Position numbers and translations under genes: made by a program
The notes under the pieces: model-generated
What the model was told of the DNA's origin: nothing
Databases searched by the model: none
The model's input: only the letters and a program-made list of their open reading frames with translations
Assembly: GCA_937876205.1 (NCBI GenBank)
Contig: CALEII010000053.1
Location: 1-57,666 of the forward strand
Source: an uncultured Clostridia bacterium
Lineage (GTDB): Bacteria > Bacillota > Clostridia > Oscillospirales > Acutalibacteraceae
Length of the DNA: 57,666 nucleotides
Direction of reading: 5' to 3'
In this document: one piece after another, positions 17,901-25,343 of the stretch
How the letters are laid out: every line of letters starts with the position of its first letter
Position numbering within the stretch: position 1 is the stretch's first letter

Positions 17901-20900
17901 GAAGCTTTCTGTCACATTTACAGTGCCATCAGGCGTTACCCGTTGCTATGTTGCTTTTGGTTTTGATAATGCAAAGGGTATTGCATATTTTGACGGTGTT
18001 CAGCTTGAAAAAGGCAAGGTTGCAAATGACTTTAATCTTATAGAAAATGCAGGTTTTGAGTTGGGTAACAAAGTCTGGTCATTACCGTCGTCTTCATCTG
18101 ACGGCAGATTCAGCACTACAGCGCATATCGGGTCTTATTCTTATAAGGTATTCGGCGGTCCGTATAAAACCGTTAAAATAAGTCAGACCGTAAATCTGAA
18201 ATCCAACGCAACAGAGACTGATACATATATTATCAGCGCCTGGGCACAGACAGAAGCCTTGAGCAACCAGTTCCATACAACAAACAGAGACAAGCTGTTC
18301 GGAATAGGTGCAACGGTAAAGTATTCCGATAACACAACGCAAGACAAGTATATTCCGGGCAATTTTGCCGTAAATGAGTGGCAATTCCTTTGCGGTGCGT
18401 TCACTTTAAGTGACGGAAATAACGACACTGCAAAAACTCCCGTGAGCATAACTGTATACGGAATTTTCGATAAACAATCAAATTTTGCATATTTTGACGA
18501 TTTTTATCTTGCAAAAGAAGACGTTCCGAGTTATACTTATAACAGTAAGGGTAATCTTGTCAGTGCCACAGATAAAGCAAAAGGCAATCAGCAGATGTCT
18601 TATTCCGCAGACGGGGTTGATATGACTCAGTATCAGAACGCTGTCAGCGATGTTTACAATTATACTTATGATGATAAGCATAACCTTACAACAGCCACAA
18701 GCACAAACGGTGTTAAGTATAATTATACCTATGACGGCAACGGCAATGTGACAAAACTCAAGGTCAACAGCGATGACACAACCAAGAGCATATCAAGTGC
18801 AATAGCTTACACCTCTGACGGCAGTCTTGTTCAGACTACCACAGACTCTACAGGTGCTGTTGTTGAATATACCTACGACACTGCAGGCAACGTCACAGCT
18901 GTAGAAGATGCTTTAGGCAATACCACTTCATATGTATATGATTCGCAGACAAAGAATCTTACTACCACCACCGGCACTTATACTCAGACAACAAAAACAG
19001 GCACCTCTGCGGCTAAGACGGCTAAAGCCACATACACATATAATTCGAATAATTATCTCTCAAACATCAAGGCAAAGTCAAATTATTCCTTCACCTATGA
19101 TGCAAAAGGAAATCTTGCAACGGCTACAGCCGGCGACAGACTGCTTGTTACCAACACATATAATCAGAGCACAAATGCTCTGCTCTCAACTACATATAGC
19201 AACGGTTTTGTAAATAATTATTCATATGATACAGTCGGCAGACTCACCTCTATGAGCAGCGGCACACCGTCAGCTCAGACTCAGGTGGGCACCTGGGAGT
19301 ATGACGGCAAGAGCAGAGCCTCGGTCTATACCGATTTGCTCAATTCTCAGAAGCATCTTTTCACATACGATGCACTGGGCAGATTTGTGCGTGAATCGGT
19401 AACGGACACAAGCACAAACACCCATATATATTCCTCGGGCTACAGGTATGACGATAACAACAACGTTGATTTTATCGGCGTAAATGCAGGCAATTCATAT
19501 TCTGCTATGATCTATACCTACGGCACGGACAATCTGCCGTTGGGCTATACGGGCGCTTTGGGCACAGGTATGTATACATACGACGCTCTCAACAGACTCA
19601 GCAGCGTTTCGCATACCATTGCGCCGAAAAAAACATATACTTATTACGACACAACGCAAATGGCAACCACCCGTGTCAAGGATGAAGCCTTTGCCGACAC
19701 TGCTCAGGGTACTGTATCTTACGCATACGACGCCAACGGTAATATAACAAGAAAAACTACTACCGTTTCAGGCGTATCAACAGACATTTTATATACTTAT
19801 GATGCCTTTAACCGCCTTGTCATTGAGCAGAATGAGGCAACAAATCAGACTGTAAGATACAAGTATGATGCCTGGGGCAACATAGCCCTGAAGTGGGTAT
19901 TTGCCGGTGCGTCAACAGCAACTCCCGCAGAGGCTGATTTAATAAAAGCGTACGACTATGTCTATTCTTCATCTTCCCTGTCAGATGTCACCGATTGGAA
20001 GGACCTTCTGACCGAGTATGACGGCGAAGATATCACTTACGATGTCATAGGTAATCCCTTGGCATACCGTGGCGCGGCAATGACCTGGAAGGGCAGGTCT
20101 CTCGCATCTTATTCAAAGAATGGAACGACAGTCAGCTATTCATATGATGCCTCAGATATACGCACAAGCAAAACCGTAAACGGTGTTAAGCATAATTACT
20201 ATTATGTTGAAGGCAAGCTGATGTATGAGGATTGCCCTTCGTACAAGCTGTACTATACATATGATGCAAACGGCTTATTGAGCGGTATTAAAAAGGTACT
20301 CTCAAGCGGCACTATAGAAAACTACGCCGTGCTTTGCAATATGTTCGGCGACGTAATCGGTATTTACAATTCATCAAAAGCACTTGTTGCAAAGTATACA
20401 TATGACACCTGGGGCAATCTGCTTTCAATAACCAATTCAAGCGGTGCTGATATTTCTTCAACCGACGGTATATGGACACAGAACTCAATCCGTTACAGAG
20501 GATATGTATACGATAACGAAACAAAGCTCTACTATCTCCAGTCACGCTACTACGACCCCGAAACCTGTAGATTTATCAATGCGGATAGTGAAATTTCAGG
20601 CATCGGTGGTTCGTTGCAGGGTTATAACCTTTTTGCTTATTGTATGAATAACCCTGTTAATATGGATGATTCAAAAGGCAATTGGCCTAAGTGGAATGGC
20701 AAAGTATTTGCCGTCGCTGCTACGGCGGCAGTTATAATTGCAGCAGTAGTTGTAACTGTCTGCACTTTTGGTGCTGGCTCTGTAGCAGGTGTAGCAGCAA
20801 TTACGGCGGCATTAACAATAGCTGCAAGAGCTACAGAGGTGGCTGTTTTGCAGGTAAAAAAAAGCAAAAACTCCTCAAAAAATACTGGGGGAAAAACGAG

Positions 20901-21258
20901 TGGTAGCAATAATCCCAACAGCGGAAGTATTTCCAGTGGTGGTGAAGGAAGCAATACAAATAAAGTTAACGGGCAAATAGCTGTTGATATTGCAGAAACT
21001 CTTTTTGAGAACGGTTTGCAGATTATAGGAATTACACCTTATACAAAAGTAGGAAGCATTAGTGGAAAACATTTTTTAAACCAACAGGCTCCAATGATAT
21101 TTAGAAATACGTCAACTTTAAGATCCACATTATCGGCAACTGGAGGAAAAGTTATTCCATATGTGTTTGCTGCTTGTGCTTGGTGCAGTACAACAATATC
21201 TATTTTTAGTAATGATCCTGTACAGAGAGCAGAGCAAAGGGGGTTCATATTAAAATGA
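14977..21258 (+). CDS. Secreted DNRLRE/RHS-repeat polymorphic toxin
   Basis: 2,093 aa. Signal peptide at 1-25; a DNRLRE domain around residues 310-510 (QDTYVDAKSP, YVKFTLP, WNNQPV, DITKIAKRWFEG); RHS/YD repeats (YTYDGNGNVTKL type) on both sides of two jelly-roll-like modules (LDPSFERSASNW; ENAGFELGNKVW); and the RHS core at ~1840-1900 (YYLQSRYYDPETCRFINADS). After the core a ~190-aa variable tip follows: an Ala/Val-rich hydrophobic hairpin, a Gly/Ser/Asn linker and a C-terminal domain I do not recognise. AAAGGAGG precedes the start. RHS shells carry C-terminal toxins against neighbours; here export is by a signal peptide. The tip is probably the toxin, possibly membrane-active. It overlaps the next gene by ATGA. 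Confidence 0.9.
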   Translation: MLKKIISSILVALLIMQILPMSVFAEEINAEELTEPNFDTEIGDSYIIGEDLSLRDETTKHFRCSDGRYIAATYGYPVHYEKDGQWEELDFSLVESVDENGNTVYTTKEDQNYVVSVPEDIFSDALSYSYNGYKIALTYQGRANQGQENKTKKAKVKKNNNKKNLSTHSTDVKTYNNNYMILENAGSTITYEEVETDTDFSYEIGSLGIKEDIIVSVPQNNYKYLYLLETNGLQPIVESDNSIVLTDNETQEEIYRIEAPVMYDSAGAESTDIKIKLKEKQGCYELVIEADKKWINADDRVFPVTIDPTVRPNIDKSHIQDTYVDAKSPTTAFPNSEYLYVGRNSLGLTRTYVKFTLPTLPEHSMIVSAAFSMFLYESDITTSGAVMNVYDLAGQSTWSPSTITWNNQPVSNAENGASSLTVIDYCDYGSQVGHAYNWDITKIAKRWFEGGTNNGILVAPSDETIGALRVRFLSSNSTLVSSVGIPQLTVAYRNTLGLEDYWSYSSYSAGDAGTAYVNDYNGNIVFVRNDVSTYGQRMPVTISHIYNLANANTTTGYSPLSGKGWQLSVQQSIISTSSESGFSDELKTQYPYIYRDGDGTYHYLAKIENQDKYEDEDGLGLTMTKNSSNQFIITDNNDNVMTFGSNGNILSIADANGNTVQMTYGSSTITAVEDGAGHSLSISSSGGTLTKITGTDNRTCTYNISSGMLNSVTLLNGKTVSYTYDSTGRLLTATGSDGNGIEFVYATTGSKTYLKYVYIKSQNTIVQRYQYYFDKHNITEIGCSGNQATFAVATTIYTVKEFDDFGRLICTFDRVGREIVTASNCAYVAHNKETDDTKHHVTTIGETGASPINYVLDPSFERSASNWENSYYSSGSAVLSFDNTQSLYGQKSLKINVSSYTSGQTYRKFQDLDVSTLTAGQTYTASVYAKVTEISSSHNGGVFLQAKTEVGTTETKYASEYIKSATDSSVNNGWQKLSVTFTVPSGVTRCYVAFGFDNAKGIAYFDGVQLEKGKVANDFNLIENAGFELGNKVWSLPSSSSDGRFSTTAHIGSYSYKVFGGPYKTVKISQTVNLKSNATETDTYIISAWAQTEALSNQFHTTNRDKLFGIGATVKYSDNTTQDKYIPGNFAVNEWQFLCGAFTLSDGNNDTAKTPVSITVYGIFDKQSNFAYFDDFYLAKEDVPSYTYNSKGNLVSATDKAKGNQQMSYSADGVDMTQYQNAVSDVYNYTYDDKHNLTTATSTNGVKYNYTYDGNGNVTKLKVNSDDTTKSISSAIAYTSDGSLVQTTTDSTGAVVEYTYDTAGNVTAVEDALGNTTSYVYDSQTKNLTTTTGTYTQTTKTGTSAAKTAKATYTYNSNNYLSNIKAKSNYSFTYDAKGNLATATAGDRLLVTNTYNQSTNALLSTTYSNGFVNNYSYDTVGRLTSMSSGTPSAQTQVGTWEYDGKSRASVYTDLLNSQKHLFTYDALGRFVRESVTDTSTNTHIYSSGYRYDDNNNVDFIGVNAGNSYSAMIYTYGTDNLPLGYTGALGTGMYTYDALNRLSSVSHTIAPKKTYTYYDTTQMATTRVKDEAFADTAQGTVSYAYDANGNITRKTTTVSGVSTDILYTYDAFNRLVIEQNEATNQTVRYKYDAWGNIALKWVFAGASTATPAEADLIKAYDYVYSSSSLSDVTDWKDLLTEYDGEDITYDVIGNPLAYRGAAMTWKGRSLASYSKNGTTVSYSYDASDIRTSKTVNGVKHNYYYVEGKLMYEDCPSYKLYYTYDANGLLSGIKKVLSSGTIENYAVLCNMFGDVIGIYNSSKALVAKYTYDTWGNLLSITNSSGADISSTDGIWTQNSIRYRGYVYDNETKLYYLQSRYYDPETCRFINADSEISGIGGSLQGYNLFAYCMNNPVNMDDSKGNWPKWNGKVFAVAATAAVIIAAVVVTVCTFGAGSVAGVAAITAALTIAARATEVAVLQVKKSKNSSKNTGGKTSGSNNPNSGSISSGGEGSNTNKVNGQIAVDIAETLFENGLQIIGITPYTKVGSISGKHFLNQQAPMIFRNTSTLRSTLSATGGKVIPYVFAACAWCSTTISIFSNDPVQRAEQRGFILK
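19361..20222 (+). repeat. RHS segment, copy 1 of an 862-bp direct repeat
   Basis: Aligns without gaps to 21599-22460 (offset 2,238 bp), with scattered, mostly silent differences. Likely substrate for recombination that swaps toxin tips. Confidence 0.9.
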
Positions 21259-21491
21259 GAGAAGTTTTAAGGATTATTTTATTAATAACAAATATAATTT
21301 CTTTTGCTTTTGTTTTCTTGTTTGGTGCAACTGGCGTAATATACGAATTATTAGGACCAGCAAACTATGAAAAAATACTTGAAAAACTCAAAATTCCGTG
21401 GAGTTTTGAACGTATTTGGTTATTTATGTTTGTGTGTTTAATTATTTTTGTTATAACCTACCTTTTTCGTAAAAAGTTTTTTACCAATTAG
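21255..21491 (+). CDS. Small membrane protein, candidate RHS immunity protein
   Basis: 78 aa with two transmembrane helices (IILLITNIISFAFVFLFGA; FMFVCLIIFVITYLF) and a basic tail. Its ATG overlaps the toxin stop (ATGA), the usual place and coupling for an immunity gene. A membrane immunity protein suggests the toxin acts at or through the membrane. No family was recognised. Confidence 0.7.
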   Translation: MREVLRIILLITNIISFAFVFLFGATGVIYELLGPANYEKILEKLKIPWSFERIWLFMFVCLIIFVITYLFRKKFFTN

Positions 21492-21551
21492 GGAATGGTT
21501 CTATGTCTTCTTGTGAGTAATCCCCTGATTGGCAATTTGCAACTGAATCCG

Positions 21552-21577
21552 GCGGCAGTTTCGCTGTAAACTGCCGC
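21552..21577 (+). terminator. Hairpin behind the immunity gene
   Basis: GCGGCAGTTT/AAACTGCCGC, 10 bp, 6-nt loop. There is no T-run, so it may be a stability element or recombination scar rather than a terminator. Confidence 0.4.
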
Positions 21578-21598
21578 TGTGAGAAGAAGTTCATCTGT

Positions 21599-22485
21599 TC
21601 ACATACGATGCATTGGGCAGATTTGTGCGTGAATCGGTAACAGACACAAGCACAAACACGCACATATATTCCTCAGGCTACAGGTATGACGATAACAACA
21701 ATGTTGATTTTATCGGCGTAAATGCAGGTAATTCATATTCTGCTATGATTTATACCTACGGCACAGACAATCTGCCGTTGGGTTATACGGGCGCTTTGGG
21801 CTCAGGTATGTATACATACGATGCTCTTAACAGACTCAGCAGCGTTTCGCATACCATTGCGCCGAAAAAAACATATACTTATTACGACACAACGCAAATG
21901 GCAACCACCCGTGTCAAGGATGAAGCCTTTGCCGACACTGCTCAGGGTACTGTATCTTACGCATACGACGCCAACGGTAATATAACAAGAAAAACTACTA
22001 CCGTTTCAGGCGTATCAACAGACATTTTATATACTTATGATGCCTTTAACCGCCTTGTCATTGAGCAGAATGAGGCAACAAATCAGACTGTAAGATACAA
22101 GTATGATGCCTGGGGCAACATAGCCCTGAAGTGGGTATTTGCCGGTGCGTCAACAGCAACTCCCGCAGAGGCTGATTTAATAAAAGCGTACGACTATGTC
22201 TATTCTTCATCTTCCCTGTCAGATGTCACCGATTGGAAGGACCTTCTCACCGAGTATGACGGCGAGGATATCACTTACGATGTCATAGGTAATCCCTTGG
22301 CATACCGTGGTGCGGCAATAACCTGGAAGGGCAGATCACTCGCCTCTTATTCAAAAAACGGAACGACCATAACATACAGTTATGATGCCTCAGATATCCG
22401 CACAAGCAAGACCGTAAACGGAGTAAAGCATAACTATTACTACATTGAAGGCAAGCTGATTAAACCAATCAAAACAATCAAGTGA
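21599..22485 (+). pseudogene. Orphan RHS fragment (tip lost)
   Basis: Repeats residues ~1462-1748 of the big RHS protein and then ends in KLIKPIKTIK and a stop. It has no ATG or ribosome binding site (only a TTG inside the repeat), so it is probably not translated. Orphan rhs cassettes behind a full-length gene are known to supply alternative tips by recombination; here the tip has itself been lost. Confidence 0.85.
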
Positions 22486-22548
22486 TGGTTCAAAACCACT
22501 GAAAAGTGAGATTTTGAACAATTTAAACAGCAAAAAACTAAAATTCGG

Positions 22549-22580
22549 CGGCATTTTCAGCAACGAAAGTGCTGCTTTTT
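22549..22580 (+). terminator. Repeated terminator 1
   Basis: CGGCATTTTC-agcaac-GAAAGTGCTG followed by CTTTTTC. The same ~30-bp element recurs at 23459-23490, flanking the gene between. Confidence 0.75.
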
Positions 22581-22692
22581 CTTTTGATTATTAATCAATA
22601 TGAACGCAGGCGAAAATATTCTTACTATAGACGGTTATAACGACAATAACGGTTTAGTGAAAATAAAAATATTCAGAAAGTAGAAATATACA

Positions 22693-23403
22693 ATGGAAGT
22701 TAAAATAAAAAAAATCAGAATCAATAAAAAATCTTATAATTTTATATTTATCATTGCAATAGCAGTTGCATTCGTTTTTTTCTCATCCCCTATATTATTA
22801 CACATTGATTCAATCAACAAAACTGTTGATTATCTTTTAAGTTCATTAAAATACACTGAATATAAAGAAGCTTATATTGGTGCAACAGGTGGCTTAATTG
22901 GTGCATGCATTGCTATTCCCGGTGCACTCTGGGTTGAGCGAAAAATATTTAAATATAACGAAAAAAAAGAAATAGAAAAAGTAGCATTCATACTGTATTA
23001 TGACATAAAATTATTTTATGAAGAAGTAGCATTACTTGCAGGAATTCTTTCATCTATTACCTCAATTACATCAAAACAAGAACAGCTCAATAATTTTATC
23101 AAATACAAAAATAGAGTAGGTATTCATATACATCCGGATTGGATAAATTTAACAGCAACATTGAAAGATAATTTAAATGCAAATGAACTTGAAAGTATTT
23201 ATCTTTTCTATGGGAAAGTCTCTGATATAAATAAAATTCTTGAAAATCATAATGTTACTACAGATGATATCAAACGTATCAATGAAGTTCTTGACAATAT
23301 AGGTAAAATTAGCAATAACGAATACTTACCTGATGAAAAACACAAAGCTATAATGCTTAAATTAAAAGACATTGCAAACTATCATCCCGAGCAGAATCAT
23401 TAA
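22693..23403 (+). CDS. Two-TM hypothetical protein, possible orphan immunity protein
   Basis: 236 aa: one N-terminal TM (FIFIIAIAVAFVFFSSPILL), a second hydrophobic segment around 65-80 (GGLIGACIAIPGALWV), then a ~150-aa helical cytoplasmic domain. The ribosome binding site is weak. It lies in the orphan rhs region between two copies of the same terminator, a place where displaced immunity genes collect. No family recognised. Confidence 0.6.
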   Translation: MEVKIKKIRINKKSYNFIFIIAIAVAFVFFSSPILLHIDSINKTVDYLLSSLKYTEYKEAYIGATGGLIGACIAIPGALWVERKIFKYNEKKEIEKVAFILYYDIKLFYEEVALLAGILSSITSITSKQEQLNNFIKYKNRVGIHIHPDWINLTATLKDNLNANELESIYLFYGKVSDINKILENHNVTTDDIKRINEVLDNIGKISNNEYLPDEKHKAIMLKLKDIANYHPEQNH

Positions 23404-23458
23404 ATTCGGATAATCAGGAAACAGTTCAGTGATTAATGACAAAAAAAACTAACCACAT

Positions 23459-23490
23459 CGGCATTTTCAGCAACGAAAGTGCCGCTTTTT
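23459..23490 (+). terminator. Repeated terminator 2
   Basis: CGGCATTTTC-agcaac-GAAAGTGCCG followed by CTTTTTATT; second copy of the element at 22549. Confidence 0.8.
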
Positions 23491-23533
23491 ATTCGATTTA
23501 TTACCAAAATCCGTGTGCGACTAGCATATTACT

Positions 23534-23746
23534 ATGCTTGAAGGCACTCTTTACCTTATATTATATAAACTGGTGGATATAGGTTATCTTTCTACATATT
23601 CAAAGCTCGTAGGCAAACGAAGAACAAGAAAATATTATCATCTTGAAGACTCGGGCAAAGAGTATCTTGAGCAAATGAAAAAGGAATATGACGAAATATC
23701 AACGGGAATTGCACTGATACTTGACAGGGAGGAAAAACAGGAATGA
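23534..23746 (+). pseudogene. PadR-family regulator lacking its N-terminus
   Basis: Starts inside the conserved wing (MLEGTLYLILYKLVDIGYLS, normally preceded by ~30 residues of winged helix) and continues with RRTRKYYHLEDSGKEYL. An in-frame TAG lies just upstream, so the recognition helix is gone and DNA binding is unlikely. PadR genes commonly precede DUF1700 genes, as here (ATGA-type overlap with the next gene). The truncation point marks the edge of the orphan rhs rearrangement. Confidence 0.75.
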
Positions 23747-24144
23747 CCGAAATCAAAAAAGATATCGACAAATATTTATCGCAGGTAAAAGCTTATCTGC
23801 CCTGCAGAAAGGCTGACAAAACTGCTATTCTTGAAGATATCAGACAGGCAATTTTTGAATTCAAAGAAAATTCCGGAACTGAAAACATTGACGATATTTA
23901 TAACCGCTTCGGCACACCAGAAGAAATCGCAAAAGCGTATCTGTCCGATGCCGAACCGCAGAACATTAAAAAAGCAATCAATATCCGCAAGGTGATAATT
24001 GCGGCAGTTGTTGCTATCATAATGATTTATCTTGGAGTAATGTTTTTAATTGTATATGATGCTCATAACGAAACTCACGGATATTTCACAGAAATCGTCA
24101 AAGATGTAACTACTCTGTCAGCAAATATCGCATTAAGGGGATAA
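23743..24144 (+). CDS. DUF1700/HAAS-domain membrane protein 1
   Basis: 133 aa. N-terminal HAAS helical domain (IDKYLSQVKAYLP, ILEDIRQAIFEF, YNRFGTPEEIAKAYL), then one TM (VIIAAVVAIIMIYLGVMFLIV) and a short outer tail. HAAS proteins are usually partners of PadR regulators in membrane-stress modules. First of three tandem paralogues; it overlaps the PadR stop. Confidence 0.85.
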   Translation: MTEIKKDIDKYLSQVKAYLPCRKADKTAILEDIRQAIFEFKENSGTENIDDIYNRFGTPEEIAKAYLSDAEPQNIKKAINIRKVIIAAVVAIIMIYLGVMFLIVYDAHNETHGYFTEIVKDVTTLSANIALRG

Positions 24145-24154
24145 AGAAAAAAAC

Positions 24155-24522
24155 ATGAGTGCAATTGAGAAAGATATCAGAAAATACATTTCCGATGTGG
24201 AAAAAATCTTGTCTGCTCCGGAAAACTGAAAAAACAGATAATGAATGATATTGAAAACTCAATATATGACTATGCCGAGAATAACGGAATAACCGATATT
24301 TCTCAGATAATCTCCCGTTTCGGTTCCCCTGAGGAGGTTGCTCAGGCACATCTGTCCGATACCGACCCGAAAAAAATCAAAAACGCAACGAATATCCGCA
24401 AAATCATCATTTCGGCGGTACTCATTATTGCGGCAATGTTCAGTCTTTGCTACCTTATATCATATTTTATCGCTGTTGAATCACAGAAAAACATCCTTGT
24501 TTATGAATACGAGAGCGGATAA
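24155..24522 (+). pseudogene. DUF1700/HAAS paralogue 2, frameshifted
   Basis: MSAIEKDIRKYISDVEK reads from 24155, then a 1-nt loss in an A-run moves the frame; LVCSGKLKKQIMNDIENSI... continues in another frame to 24522 with the TM segment. Comparison with paralogue 3 (VKKNLVCNRKIKKQTI) shows the missing A. Sequencing error in the A-run is the alternative. Confidence 0.75.
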
Positions 24523-24559
24523 TTGGTGTCACATTATGAAAACTGGAGAGAAAAGAATA

Positions 24560-24967
24560 ATGAAAGCAATTAAAAATGAAATAAATTCATATATTTCAGA
24601 TGTCAAAAAAAATCTTGTCTGCAACAGAAAAATAAAAAAACAGACAATAACGGACATCAGAAATTCTGTTTTCGATTATGCCGAAAACAATAATATCACG
24701 GACATAAGCATGATTCATAAGCACTTCGGCAGTCCCGAGGAGCTGGCAAAATCATTTATGATCGAAAACGATATAAAGTATATAAAAAGAAAAATAGTTT
24801 TAAGAAGAATCATACTTGCCGTTATATTTATTATACTTGCGGTAATTTCATTTTTATTAATAAAAGAAGTCATACCCCAGGCTACATCAGATATTAATCG
24901 TTATACTGAAACAATATTTGAAGGCACTACAAGGATATTAACCGAAGAATCGACTGATACATACTGA
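24560..24967 (+). CDS. DUF1700/HAAS-domain membrane protein 3
   Basis: 135 aa: HAAS domain (YISDVKKNLVC, FDYAENNNITDIS, HKHFGSPEELAKSF) and one TM (IILAVIFIILAVISFLLI). The ATG at 24560 follows GGAGAG; an upstream frame extension reads only through the previous pseudogene. Third tandem copy, followed by a terminator at 25015. Confidence 0.85.
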   Translation: MKAIKNEINSYISDVKKNLVCNRKIKKQTITDIRNSVFDYAENNNITDISMIHKHFGSPEELAKSFMIENDIKYIKRKIVLRRIILAVIFIILAVISFLLIKEVIPQATSDINRYTETIFEGTTRILTEESTDTY

Positions 24968-25014
24968 CAAGGATGATAAGCCTTCCGATTGATTTATATA
25001 ATGAGGTCAAAAAA

Positions 25015-25060
25015 CTCCCCCATACGGTTTGCATTAAGCTTACCGTATGAGGGAGATTTT
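25015..25060 (+). terminator. Terminator behind the DUF1700 genes
   Basis: CTCCCCCATACGG pairs with CCGTATGAGGGAG (12 of 13) across a 15-nt loop, then ATTTT. Confidence 0.8.
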
Positions 25061-25184
25061 ATATGGGGTGAAATCTCAGCGAAGTCTTTGCCGTGCCACA
25101 ACTCCCGTCCCTGTAATTGCTGAGTTATTGAATAACACACTACACGTCGGTAAAGCCGACAGGTGCAGTGTGTTTGTTGTTTTT
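25061..25184 (+). ncRNA. Possible structured transcript upstream of the phosphoesterase gene
   Basis: CTCAGC (25075) can pair with GCTGAG (25119), and AACACACT..CAC..GTCGG pairs with CCGAC..GTG..AGTGTGTT (25134-25174), followed by TGTTGTTTTT. The second hairpin looks like a terminator. The rest of 24968-25343 shows no gene. A riboswitch-like leader or a decayed element is possible; low confidence. Confidence 0.35.
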
Positions 25185-25343
25185 CATAAATTTATGATCG
25201 GTAGTTTGTAAGTTTCGACAAAGTTTTATTTTTTTCGAAAAAAGGTGTTACTTTTTGAAGAAAAAACGCTTTATATTATAAAGATAGTTATATATGCAAA
25301 AAAATTAACTGTCCATCAAATTTTTTGTGGAGGTATAAGCAAG

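Noticed and set aside
22601..22683. 27-codon frame beginning MNAGENILTIDGY
   Set aside because: It has no ribosome binding site and looks like the tail of a lost gene in the orphan rhs region.
25061..25184. Words resembling a cobalamin riboswitch (GGGTGAAA and CCCGTCCCTGTAA)
   Set aside because: The full order of conserved cobalamin boxes is not present and the next gene has no B12 link. I kept it only as possible structured sequence.
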